Source of the DNA: Eupeodes corollae | Taxonomy: Eukaryota > Arthropoda > Insecta > Diptera > Syrphidae | Assembly (NCBI RefSeq): GCF_945859685.1 | Contig: NC_079147.1 | Span: 178,729,174 to 178,793,173 of the forward strand | Direction: 5' to 3' | Length of the DNA stretch: 64,000 bases | Shown here: piece by piece, positions 21,042 through 31,929 of the stretch | Layout: each line of letters starts with the position of its first letter | Numbering within the stretch: the first letter of the stretch is position 1 | The notes under the pieces: model-generated | Database searches by the model: none | What the model saw: the letters and a program-made list of their open reading frames with translations, nothing else | Told to the model about the DNA's origin: nothing | Translations under genes and position numbers: made by a program

Positions 21042-21764
21042 GTTGCAACGTATTCCTCCAACTCCACGCGTTCGTTTGGAATCTGCATTACAGCAGCCAG
21101 TCCGCAGTGATCACTGTCGTACTCGACTGTCTGTAAACAGTTTCGCGGGTGATTACCCACTTTGTCTGTAACTGTCAGTCTGGTATCGTACAGCAAAAGG
21201 TCCAGAAAGAAGCCGCTTCTTGGATACGATGGCCATTCAGTAGCCTGCAGGTCGACGCCATATTCAACGCTGTAAAGATTCATCAAATTAAAAAGATGAT
21301 TACCTCTGGGATTACTATTTTGATTTCCCCAATCTTCATGTTTTGCGTTCAAGTCACCGGCCAAGATGAAATAGTTTTCTTCCAAGCTCAGTTTAAGTTC
21401 CCTAAAAACAATCTCGAGTTCTGATGCAAAGTAAGTGACCTGCGGAGCTCCAGCCGCATAAGCCGCAATCATATACATCCGCTTCCCTTGAGAGAGAGAG
21501 ATGCATACAACGCAAACTTCTAGCGTCTTGAGCTTTCGCAATTCATTGTTGTATATTACTTTATACTTAATGCCTTTTCGTATAAAGAGAGCGACACCGC
21601 CCCCTTGAGTGGAGTCGGGCCGGTCTCTTCTTACGATATTGTAATTTTTATGAGTCAATTTGTGTTTGTGGTTTAGCTTAGTTTCGCTAGCCATAAACAC
21701 ATCGGGACTGTAGTCTGTCAACAATTGGAACATATTGGTTCTTCGTTCAATCCTAATCAGTGAA

Positions 21765-22850
21765 TAATAAAAGAAGGATGTCTATGCGTGCGTGTGTACG
21801 TACGTTCGCGACGTCGTCCATAGCTAAATAACCAGAAGAGATATCGGCTTCAAATAAATATTGTTATACAGATAATAAGACAGAAAGATGCAAAAAGAGC
21901 TCTCAAGAAAATTGTGTGTTTGGTTATTTTACCATAGCAGTTTAAAAAAAAGTGAAAATTTTGGTTAATCCTAAATATCTAAATACCAAAAACGACTTGA
22001 ATTCAATTTTATATAATATATTGTAACGTAATACCAAACATGCATATATTTTTGAAAAAAATCCGATTAACGGTTTTTTTTTCTAAATCAAAAAAAAACT
22101 GAGAAAAAAATGTTTTACCCTGAAAATTTTACGAATACAAAATATTTTACCCTAAAACAATTGTGTGCAACAAAAAATAACTTTTTTTTTTAACATCTGA
22201 CAAGATTTTGAGAAAAATCGAATTCACAGTTTTTTTTTTTTAGAAAAAATAAAAACCTAAACAAAAACAAAAACAATTATTAAAAGTTGTTAAAAATTGA
22301 TTTTCGACACAAATATCTTTTCAAAACATTGAGATGTTGGCTTCAAACTACGTTTATAATTTTAAAAATATTCTTGTCAACATTCTTTAAAATTTTGACA
22401 AAAATCGAATTGACAGTTTTTTTACAAAAAATAAAAACCTTACAAAAAACAAAACAAAAACTTGGTAAAAATTTACTTTCGACTCAAATAGCTTTTCTAA
22501 AATGAAAAATATTGTCTTCATACTTTTTTTCTTTACAGAAAATATTGTTTTCGATATTTAGTAGTTTTTTTTTATAAAAACCCAACAGTCCGCTTTTCAT
22601 TAAAAAATAAAATCTACAAAAAATAGTACGCGAATTAGGATGTTCGGTTCTTGATATCTCTCAAATTAATTGTATTCATCCAATTTGTAAAAATTAAAGA
22701 AATGCTTCTAAAATTGGTAAAAATTTGTTTTCGACTAAAAATCTTTTTAACAAAACTAGGTTTTCAAACTAAACTATTTCTTTAAATGAAAAATATTGTT
22801 GGTAATATTAAAATGTTTAAGAATAATTCAACTAACAACTTTTCAAACCC
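21765..22850 (-). repeat. Tandem-structured repeat, left inverted copy
   Basis: It is the reverse complement of 28000-29460 with scattered differences. The outer end is ACG-rich (TACGTACGTTCGCGACG). Inside are several sub-repeats of about 150-180 bases built around AAAATCGAATTGACAGTTTT and AAAACAATATTTTC. No coding frame. Confidence 0.7.
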
Positions 22851-23389
22851 AACACGAAAACCTACAAACTTTTAAGCCAGGCAAATCGACAGACGGGATG
22901 GGAAGTTCTCAGTGTAGGTCGCATCCCAGCATCTTTTTTTCAAACCAAGATAGAGTAATATTAGATATGCAAACAAATGATACAATTAATTTATCACCAT
23001 GGGTGTTGTTTCAGGATATGTTCCACGCTTTTCGTTCAGTATGGAATTTGCAAATTCGGTGGAAAACTATATTTCCACTAATGACAATTTGCAATGTGGT
23101 TTGTAAATTCGGTATTACTGGACTTCTAATTTGTTTGTCGCGTATGTTGGAACAGGAGATCTAGCTTAAATGTCATTGTTGGGTGCTTCAATTGTCTAAT
23201 TTGGAACAACTTTAAGAATAACACCTTTGGTGTACATTTTGGGCTGGCGACAAAGGCGTGGCGGTGCTGTATCAATCATCAAAATTGTATTGCATTAAGA
23301 TAAGAGAACAGGATAAAAGAGGAGATATCTTTGGAAATTAGTTGTAGCAAATATTGAGCCGTGCAAACAATTCATCATTTTCTAATTAG
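22851..23389 (+). other. Unassigned sequence between repeat and LINE
   Basis: An open frame of 122 codons (22796-23164) starts in the repeat. It has no domain I recognise. It may be decayed 5' LINE sequence, but I could not align it with the intact copy. Confidence 0.35.
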
Positions 23390-24225
23390 AACCTGAGTAC
23401 GTGCCAGAGTGATATTACTGCCCACGTAGACTGTAAAAAGGCACCGTAATTATCGTTTAGCTACTGGCTTAGAGCATACAGATATTCAAATGATGGCTAC
23501 TTCAAAAATCAATATTTGGTGGCTAATAGATCTTTCAAGGCAATATAGGGCAGAATTCTTCGAAGCTAGATCCAAGAGATTAGCGTCTTGTAAAAGCGGA
23601 AAGGAGTTTTCAATCTATTTTAGTATAGGTTCTGATCAGCTGGCAGATCACTTTCAGAGTTTTTTGAATCCGACAGAAGGAACACTTGTTTTCCAATACG
23701 CTACTCCGGGTTTTTAAAATAAAACTCTTTATGCTGCAATAAGACACCAAAAAGTGATTTCAGTTGTAATGGGACTTAAAGAAGTATGGCACAGCAGAGC
23801 TCAGTGTCTAATAATAGAGGAATATCCTTTCTAAATGCTTCACATACAAAATTCACGCTGGTTTTGCAAAAACGTTTCAATAAATGGATAGAAAAAAACA
23901 AGCTCTTAAAGGAGTTCCAAGTAGGCTTTAGGACAGGTTATTCGACGGTTGACCACATTTTAACCCTTAAAAGTATCGCAGAAATATTCCTGAATAGGGA
24001 CAAGAAGCTATATGCGTTTTTCGTTGACTTTAAATCTGCATTTGATATGATCGATAGACATGCACCTATCTACAAGCTGTATAGTAACGAAATGTCATGA
24101 AAGTTCAGAAGAGTTAATCTATATGCTGATACAATTGCTGCCTGTATCAATATTGTCAGCTTTGGAGTTTGACGGTTAACCTTAATAAGTCTAAAATTTT
24201 GATTTTTAAACGAGAAGGAAGCCGA
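23390..24225 (+). pseudogene. LINE copy 2 (family of 3317-6844), middle part
   Basis: Frames match the intact LINE: YWLRAYRYSNDGYFKNQY (near 23460-23515), AEFFEARSKRLASCKSGK, GISFLNASHTKFTLVLQKRF, GFRTGYSTVDHILTLKSIAE, FFVDFKSAFDMIDR, and LNKSKILIFKREGSR at about 24180-24222. Stops, frameshifts and internal deletions break it; the catalytic FADD segment is lost. The copy continues at 27640 after an RTE-like insertion. Confidence 0.8.
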
Positions 24226-27000
24226 AAGAAAAATAGTTCTATAGTATCTTCTTCTATCTAGTGCTTCTCTCCAATTAAGTGGGCATATTTTTGGGATGTC
24301 ATCCTTCCAACATTTATGTTGTCCTACGCTTCTTTTGCTTTCTAAGGGTCGGTTAGTCCATTCGGTTACTAATTTTGTCCATCGATTATCAGGTGTACGT
24401 ATTACATGTCCTGCCCATTCCCAAATTAGTTTGACTTCTTATATTCTGATGGTTAATTTGCTGGGCAATATGAACGTTCAAATTAGCTCTCTCCATTGCT
24501 CTCTGACATGATTGGAGTTTCATTTCAGTGTTTTTCGTGACTTGCCAAGTTTGGCACCCATGGGTGAGGACTGGAAGAACTGTTGAGTCAAACATATATT
24601 TCCTTGTTTTATTCGAAATATTCAATGTAAGAAGATGCTTAACGTCCAAGCGTTCGTCAATCGGTGCTCTATACCCTTTTTGATTGAGAAGCGCCTTCCA
24701 AATAAATCTCTGCTGTACTGTGTCAAACGCTTTTGCAAAATCGATGAAGGCAAATTGTGTTGTGATGTTATACTCTTTGCATTTTTCTATTATTTGATTA
24801 ACGGTTTGTAGATGATCTATTGTCGAAAAACCTGATCTAAAACCAGCTTGTTTAAAAGGTTGATTTAAATAAAGAGTGGTTTTCATTCTCTCAAATAAAC
24901 ACTTCGCAAAAACCTTGTAGTACCCGTAGCATGATGGTTAGTGCGTTGGACTGTCATGCAAGGGGTCTTGGGTTCAATCCCTGCCTGTGCCACCTTAATT
25001 TTAAAAAATAATTTTCGCGGGTACTGCCTCTTGCGAGGAATTGACAAATCCTTCAAGAGTAATTCTTGTCATGAAAAAGTGCTTTCTCAAATTCGCCGTT
25101 CGGATTCGGCCCAAAATTGTAGGTCCCTTCCATTCCTGACAACAGTACTCGCACACAGAAATGGTTGAGAGTTGTAAGACACTAGGCCCTGGTTTACAAC
25201 GGACTGTTGCGCCACCCCATTTGATTTGATTTGAAAAACCTTGTATATCGATGACATTATGCTTATTGGGCGATAATTGTTGATATCGTCCCTGTTCCCT
25301 TTTTTAGGTATGACCAAAACCTGATTGAAAATAGTAGTCAACCAGTTGGCCAGTAAAAAGTAGCCGAACTTTAGGTATTCGGCTAATATCCCATAGTTTC
25401 CTTTGCTTTTTTCATTCTTTTAACTATTTATTGCTCGCTCTATTTCACTTTTAAGAAATGGTGGAAAATCTTCTTCCTGGTTTTGTCACTCTAGAAATAT
25501 ATCATTAGTGTCTACTATCTTTGTATATGAAAACTTTGTAGCTATATGGTTAATATTCTTCCTTTCGTTAATTCTTTTACCATTACCCGCCATTGCTGTT
25601 ATCCACTCTTTATAATATTGGATTGCATTCTTTGCCTTTTTTATTGATCTCGTTTCTTCGATTACTGTCTTTAAGAGGTTTTCATTGAATTTTTGGGTGT
25701 CTTCTTGACAACGTTTCTTGATGTTCTTCCGTATATTTTTCAGATCTTGGGCATTCAGATTGGTCTTTTTTCGAATACTATCACTAAGTGCTGTCATATT
25801 TAGAGTTTCACTCGATAGTTTTTGCTGTTTTTGAGATACAGCATCAAGAATATACCTGTGTGCAGATTCTTTTATAGTTTTTTCTATTTTGTTATATGCC
25901 ATTTGAGTAGGTTCATTTAACCTTGATATCTTTGCTGAAGATCAGCATTATAACTTTTAATAATATCTGTTCTTATCGATTTTGTTAATACTTTTCTTGT
26001 AGCATTATGAAGTTGTCTAGTTTTATGGTTGATTAACAACTCCGAGCGTACTATCCGATGATCTGAGTCAAATTGAAAGTTATTAAGTACGGACACATCT
26101 TTAAGGATTGATCTTTTATTGCAAGGAATACAATCTATTTGGTTCTTGTACTTTTGGCCTGGTTACTTCCAGGTCCATTGATTTTGCCGTTTCTTTTTAA
26201 ATATCGAGTTTCCAACTAAAAGTTTTTGTTGCCAAATATATTAGATAAGACGACTACCTCTTTCATTTCGATTACCGTAGCCATATTCTCCCATAATGGT
26301 TTCTTCGCCATTTTTCCTGAAACCTAATTTAGCATTGAAATCACCGATTAAAATCTCTGTTTTAAAGTGTGCTGTCGCTATTTCCAGTGTCTTGTAAAAG
26401 CGATTCATCTCGTCATCAGTTGCTTCCTCAGTTGGTGCATAGACTTGTATCATGGACATGTTACAATTCTCTACTTTGACTTTCATTCCTATTATCCTAT
26501 CGTTAAATCCTTTAATTTCTTGAATATTCTTTTTTGACTCTTTTTTCATAAGGAAACCGACGCCATAAAAACCTTGTTTACTTCCGAAGTAAGCAAATAT
26601 ATTTCCGTTGTTGAGTTCTTGTATGCTTGTCGCCTTACTTTTGCTAAACTGATTATATCCCAGTGTATCTTATTAAGCGCGTTTTCTAGTTCAACAAATT
26701 TTTCTTTTGATTGGAGAGTTAGTGTTTTTAGAGTTGCTACGTATAAGAGTTTCGTACCTGTATTGCTTTTATTAGTATAGTAGTTTTTCTTTGTATGTTT
26801 TTTGTTTAGTGAGATGCTTTCCGCAAATTTATAAAAGGGGGGGTGTTGGCCGAAATCCTCCACTGTGGCCGACCGCGTTGGAGGTTTATTCCTCAGTTTG
26901 TCCATTATAAAATTGTCTTCGTTACTAATAATTGGCTCGCTGGGGTTGACTTTTGGCATTTGTTGTGGTGGATTGTTCGTTAGTTGTTATTGATTTGTTG
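24226..27000 (-). pseudogene. RTE-like LINE, minus strand
   Basis: From the 5' side: endonuclease start at 26760-26600 (LENALNKIHWDII, KVRRQAYKN); endonuclease middle at 26549-26241 (MSMIQVYAPTEEATD, ILIGDFNAKLG); linker at 25902-25486; fingers at 25341-25230 (VIPKKGNRDDINNYRPISI); palm start at 24850-24700 (AGFRSGFSTIDHLQTVNQ, FAFIDFAKAFDTVQQ); then a jump to the C-terminal part (TVLPVLTHGCQTWQVTKN, QRAMERANLNV) and the tail near 24230. The catalytic palm (YADD) is deleted. A SINE interrupts it at 24920-25233. It lies inside LINE copy 2 in opposite orientation. Confidence 0.78.
24920..25233 (+). mobile_element. tRNA-headed SINE, copy 1
   Basis: Perfect 12-bp duplications AAAAACCTTGTA flank it (24908-24919, 25234-25245). 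The head carries RNA polymerase III box-like motifs: an A box in TGGTTAGTGCGTTGG (from 24935) and a B box GGTTCAATCC (24971-24980). GTAGCA... and ...GTGCCACC resemble the two acceptor strands of a tRNA. The anticodon-like stretch CTGTCAT would carry GTC, but the anticodon stem is poor. The body (TGCCTCTTGCGAGGAATTGA and onward) is not tRNA-like, and the tail is ATTTGATTTGATTTG. Confidence 0.88.
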
Positions 27001-27639
27001 TTTTTTCGAAGTTATCTACAGTGAATTGGTTACCATTTTTAGCGTCGGCACTTTGACCAATAGGGACGGTTTTCGTGAGGACATATTTCATCAGGGGTCT
27101 ACTGTTCTTTTTGGACGAACTCCTCGCTATATCGAGTCATCATCAGAAAGCTTTCTTTTGTGTTGCCTAAGGTGAGTCTTTATATTGATAATTTCTTCTG
27201 CTGTTAATGTTTTACCATCGACAATCTGCCTGTTGTTTTTGGCTTTTATTGCTGCGTTGTTATTCAGGTTTCTTAAGGTATTCGTTTTTTTTTTTCAAGT
27301 AAATTTTGTCCGCTTTTCAAATTCATCTTTCAGTAAGTCATTATAAAGAATTAAGTTTGTATTATTTTTTGTGTTATATGCTTTTAGTTTTATTTATCAT
27401 CCATGATCAGGCATTTTGTTTTATATGCCAAGAATCCAATTTTGATAAGTCGAGTTTTATTTTTGTTTTGAACTCCAAGACGATAGACAAAGTCAAGATC
27501 TTTCAATGGAACTTAAATTTTAAAGACTTCACAATAAAATAGTAGCACTATTTGCTCGAGTTCAGTTGTTGATTTTTCAATTTCCTCAAAATTGAAAAGA
27601 ATAATGGATATATCATTGAAGTATAGCACATATCAGCAA
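27001..27639. other. Unassigned region between LINE pieces
   Basis: It may hold the 5' leader of the RTE-like LINE and decayed LINE copy 2. No domain is recognised; the short frames at 26984-27175 and 27306-27542 are not protein-like. Confidence 0.4.
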
Positions 27640-27985
27640 AACTTCCGAAGATAACAGTGTTTAAAGTAATTCGAACCAAAACAAGATTGGATACATTCGG
27701 CAGGAGAATGTGGAATGGAACTTAACCTTTTCGTAATAATTAGGATAATTTCATAGCTTCTTTATGAAAGATCATTTCCGATGTGGACATAAAACAACGA
27801 GAGAAATACTTTATTTACGCCACAGGATCTATATGCAGGCAGCTCTACTGTAAACTAAATCACAACTTGGAAGAGAGGAATTATTTTAGGGACGATAATA
27901 GCATTGTCGAAATTTCAATGGTGGTTAAATTGAGAGGTGAAGTTATGCAGCTGATTTTTATACCTCATAGAGATGACTAACCAAT
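27640..27985 (+). pseudogene. LINE copy 2, C-terminal part
   Basis: VIRTKTRLD, then KQREKYFIYATGSICRQLYC, KLNHNLEERNYFRDDNS and IPHRDD match the intact LINE at residues of about 915-1035. The frame ends where the inverted repeat at 28000 begins; the CCHC knuckle is lost. Confidence 0.82.
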
Positions 27986-27999
27986 TATAATTTTAACCA

Positions 28000-29460
28000 A
28001 TTTTAGAAGCATTTCTTAATTTTTTACAAATTGGATGAATAAAATTAATTTGAAAGATAACAAGAACCGAACATAATTTTTTTTCAGATTTTATTTCTTA
28101 TGAAAAAAACGGACTGTTGGATTTTTATATAAAAATTACTGAATATCGAAAACAATATTTTCTGTGAAATAAATAAGTTTGAAGCCAATATTTTTAATTT
28201 TTAAAAATCTGTTTGAGTCGAAAGTAAATTTTTAATAAGTTTTAGTATTGTTTTTTTTAGAGTTTTATTTTTTGTAAAAAAACTGTCAATTCGATTTTTT
28301 TCAAAATTTTACTGAATGTTGACAACATATTTTTAGAGTGATAAAAGTAAATTATAGCCAAAATCTTAAAGTGTCGAAAAGATATTTGAGTCGAAAATCA
28401 ATTTTTACCAACTTTTATTAATTTTTTTTTAGATTTTTATTTTTTGTAAAAAAAACTGTCAATTCGATTTTTCTCAACATTTTTCAAAATGTTGAAAACA
28501 ATATTTTGTATATTAGATAAAATAAGCTTGAAGCCTGGCAGTACCCGTGGCATGATGGTTTGTGCGTTGGACTGTCATGCAAGGGGTCTTGGGTTCAATC
28601 CCTGCCTGTGCCACCTTAATTTTAAAAAAAAAAAAAATAATTTTACTGCCTCTTGCGAGGAATTGACAAATCCTTCAAGAGTAATTCTTGTCATGAAAAA
28701 GTGCTTTCTCAAACTAGCCGTTCGGATTCGGCCTAAAACTGTAGGTCCCTTCCATTCCTGACAACAGTACTCGCACACAGGAATGGTTGAGAGTTGTAAG
28801 TCACTAGGCCCTGGTTCACAACGGACTGTTGCGCCACCCCATTTGATTTATTTGATTTGAAGCTTGAAGCCTGAATTTCAAGTTTTTGAAAAGACATTTG
28901 AATCGATATTCAATTTTTACCAACTGTGAATAATGTTTTTTTTTTGGATTTTTATTTTTTATAAAAAAAAAACAACAACAACAACAATTCGATTTTTCTC
29001 AAAATTTTATTAGATTTTAACATTATTCTTCGTTGCACAAAATTGCTTTGGAGATGAAATCATATTTAAGTCGTAAAATTTTCTAGGTGACAAATTTGTA
29101 GTAGTTAGTTTTTTTGATTTATAAAAAAAACCTTTAAATGGATTTTTTTCAAAAAATATACTTCTTTGATATCACGTTATCAATTATATAAAATTTAATT
29201 CAAGTCTCTAGCGTTTTTGGTTCGTAAGATATTTAGGGTTAACCAAAATGTTCACCTTTTTTTCAAACTGCTATGTCAAAAAAACCACTTACGCAATTTT
29301 CTTGAGAGCCCTTTCTACATCTTTCTGCCTTATTATCTGTATAATAAAATTTATTTGAAATCGATATCTCTTCTGGTTCTTGAGCTATGGAGGAAGAAAA
29401 AAACGTTCCGAACGTACGGACGTACGAACGTACGTTTCTAACAAAGCTCGTGTTTTTCTT
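28000..29460 (+). repeat. Tandem-structured repeat, right inverted copy
   Basis: This is the reverse complement partner of 21765-22850. Sub-repeats share AAAACTGTCAATTCGATTTT and AAAATGTTGAAAACAATATT. The outer end is GAACGTACGGACGTACGAAC (29410-29430). A SINE inserted at 28538-28859. The repeat itself sits inside LINE copy 2, between its C-terminal part and its 3' end. Confidence 0.7.
28538..28859 (+). mobile_element. tRNA-headed SINE, copy 2
   Basis: Exact 14-bp duplications AAGCTTGAAGCCTG flank it (28524-28537, 28860-28873). The A-box region starts at 28556 and the B box GGTTCAATCC is at 28592-28601. It is very close to copy 1, with a longer A run in the middle and an ATTTGATTTATTTGATTTG tail. 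Confidence 0.88.
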
Positions 29461-29464
29461 TCAA

Positions 29465-29655
29465 ACCCCAACACCCTATAGAAGTAGAATTATAAATGAA
29501 AGTTTTTAAATATATTATTTTTATATGTTAGATTTTCATGATTTGTTAACTGAGCATACGGCAGCAAAGCCATGCTTTTGTTTTTATTTGTCAACTTTAT
29601 AAACAAAATTTAATCGACGTTAATAAAATAAAAATAAAATCTTACCTAATCTACT
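29465..29655 (+). pseudogene. LINE copy 2, 3' end
   Basis: AATTATAAATGAAAG and the untranslated motifs GATTTTCATG, TTGTTAACT and CCATGCTTTTG follow the same order as in the intact LINE at 6620-6844, ending in a TAAAATCTTACCTAATCTA tail. Confidence 0.75.
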
Positions 29656-29664
29656 GCTCACGAG

Positions 29665-29775
29665 TAGTTTTTTCCAGTACCCGTGAAAAAACTTTAAATG
29701 GCACAGGCAGGAATTAAACCCAACACCTCTTGCATGACAGTCTTACTCACTAACCATCAAGGCACAGCTACTAGA
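29665..29775 (-). repeat. SINE head fragment, minus strand
   Basis: GGCACAGGCAGGAATTAAAC and TGCATGACAGTCTTACTCAC are the reverse complement of the SINE tRNA-like head, with decayed boxes. The body is missing. Confidence 0.6.
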
Positions 29776-31340
29776 TGGCGCCCATCTCTAATTAATTGAT
29801 TAAACGTTTATTTTTATCTAATTTAATCATATCTCATTATAGTTGTATAAACCTCCAAGATAAATTCAAAATATCTTACAACATAAATAAATATATCTAC
29901 ATATGTTGTTTAACATCATATCCTAAATATCTATAGAACACAAAGTAATTATCATTAAACAAACTCCCTAACGATAAAATGGCGCCCAACTCATGTCTAT
30001 ATCAACAAGCGATTCACACAATGGAAGTTAATTGTTTCTATGATTTGAAATTGTATCCAACGAAAATAACAACATTGTCTATAAGAACAATGTAAAGTCA
30101 TCATGACTGGCTTATATTATGTATTTACATCACAAATACCGTTATATTTTGTGCGGTTTCCCTTTTTCTGTTTTATAATAATCTAAACACAAAAGCAGTA
30201 GTCTCACCAAGCAAGGACGGGAAGTGAATCTCTGTTATCACCTTTCTAAAAACGAGGGGCTTTTGTGATGATGGTTGTTTGGTAAGGTTTGGGAAATTGT
30301 TTCAAAGGCAAAACCCAAAAAAAAAACTAATTTTATAAAAATGATGGCAGAGTAAACCTTTTTACAGGCACATATACATATTTTTTTTCCTTATTTAATT
30401 CGTGTTTCAGAATGAGAAACAGTTGCTTTTTTGGCTTTTTATCCAAAAAGACACCAGACTAAGGGGAGCTGTACATTGTACAAGAGAAAGGCAAACGAAC
30501 ACAAATTGTATAAAGAAAGCAGTAGTAGTTGCAAGTCTCTGAAGCTTGATGGTAAAAAGCATTCAAATTATAATTCGTTATGCTAAAATATGATGAAAGG
30601 ATATTACAAAGCGGTCTTTCCCTTCATATATGGTTGGTTATGGGGAACTTGGTATGGAACACGGGAGGTATTTTTAATAATCCTTATTTTTTTGTGGCTT
30701 TCTTTTTTTGATGGTGAGTTCCACTTTTTACTTTGATTTTACTCCTTTCAAGAGGTGCGATGAGGGAAAAAATTTTAATTGAATTCGTTATTAATTTCTT
30801 CGTATTTCTTCGTATTTTTTGCATTCGAATATTTTATGGAGTGTTGGAATAGCAAATGATTGAAGAAGAAACAACGCATCGGGCTATGTTGGAAACGCTA
30901 TTGGTTTTTACGGTACACGGCTGGTGTACCTAACCTACCTATACCAACCAACGGCAACGGATGGATCATGGATTGAATAAAATTTGAATTCTTAATCGTG
31001 ATGAGGATGACCTTTTCGTTAGTTGCGGAATTTTTTAAAGGTTTTTCTTCTTTTATTTTAAAATTGGCCTTTTCGTGGAAGGTGAATTTATTAATTAAGA
31101 AATCACAAAAAAAATATATATAGTTCAAATAGCGGTGAGAGAGGTTGATTTTGTTGTTTTTTTATTACAAAATATTTAAGAATAAAGCTGGACGAATTTT
31201 TTAATTTAAAACGATTTACTTTAAAAGAAAGATTGTAAAACTTATACCTGTGCACTTGTATGTTGACAGAATTCTAATTTTTGACAAAAGTAAATTAAAA
31301 TCGATTTGATCGAACATCAATTTCGTTAAAATTCTAACGT
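29776..31340. other. Repeat-poor non-coding DNA
   Basis: No gene is recognised. The open frame at 30898-31128 (minus) is not protein-like. GGCGCC motifs occur at 29775 and 29982 without any retroelement context. Confidence 0.5.
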
Positions 31341-31354
31341 TTATATAAAAAGAC

Positions 31355-31425
31355 ATGGCGTCTTCTATTCCGTTATTGTTTGTATTAATTGTTACAATAC
31401 TTTGTTTAAACGCTGGTAGTGTTTT
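31355..31425 (+). CDS. Possible first exon with signal peptide
   Basis: The ATG at 31355 begins MASSIPLLFVLIVTILCLNA, a short start, hydrophobic core and small residues before a possible cleavage site, as in a secretory signal peptide. After 71 bases comes GTAAGTAGG (31426 on), a strong match to a 5' splice donor. A TATATAAA stretch lies at about 31342-31349, but it is too close upstream to act as the TATA box for this ATG. No second exon could be linked. It may be the first coding exon of a small secreted protein or a chance match. Confidence 0.25.
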
Positions 31426-31429
31426 GTAA

Positions 31430-31929
31430 GTAGGTTCCTATCATCTTATCAAAGGTTCTTAGGAACGGTTTTTGAACGCCTGGATGTAAGTCTTCAAATG
31501 ACAATCACTCTTACTTAAACCGCTTTGTAATGAAGGTAAATACATATCCATCTTTCTGAATGTATAACTCACTTTAAGAGAAGTTTATAACGCTTATAAA
31601 TATTAATTTCTCACGGCTTTTAGTTTACACTTAGATATACGTTCTTTATTTTCGTATTAACAGTTACATTTTATAAGCTACCGCACAGTTTACATACAGA
31701 GATTTGAAATATCTTTCTGCTGATCAAGTATAATAATTTTTTGAATTAAATTAATTAATAAATAAAATTAATAAATAGATGGATAAATAATTCATAAATA
31801 ATGAACATAGAGAAAATAAATGAATAAATTAAAAATTTAACGAGTAATATTTAAACAAAGGTACGAATAATTCAAACTAACTCAATCATATCGGAAAAAT
31901 GGTTATTGAATCAATTGATTAATGAGCAG
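31430..31929. other. Non-coding DNA
   Basis: AT-rich with short TAAATAAA runs near 31740-31820. Nothing recognised. Confidence 0.45.

Larger units (their letters stand above)
17934..21760 (-). pseudogene. LINE endonuclease/RT, minus strand, split by a DNA transposon
   Basis: From the 5' side: endonuclease at 21733-21050 (MASETKLNHK, GGGVALFIRKG, LAGDLNAKHEDWG, YDSDHCGL); linker at 19769-19290; fingers at 19114-18830 (KSAGVDGISNVVLRHF); palm at 18507-18200 (GLQQGAVNSPILFNIYTSDL); then KINVQKSE and VKYLGIWLD at 18172-17940, running into the Ns. The catalytic YADD reads YAND, a change that should abolish reverse transcription. A 1272-bp element (19770-21041) splits the frame. If that element and one TSD are ignored, the reading frame continues unbroken across the site. 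The upstream start is missing. Confidence 0.78.

Noticed and set aside
22796..23164. 122-codon open frame as a gene
   Set aside because: It begins inside a repeat, shows no domain and is surrounded by LINE debris.
24920..24995. A functional tRNA gene
   Set aside because: The boxes and acceptor-like ends are present, but the anticodon stem pairs poorly and the sequence recurs as the head of a SINE with target duplications.
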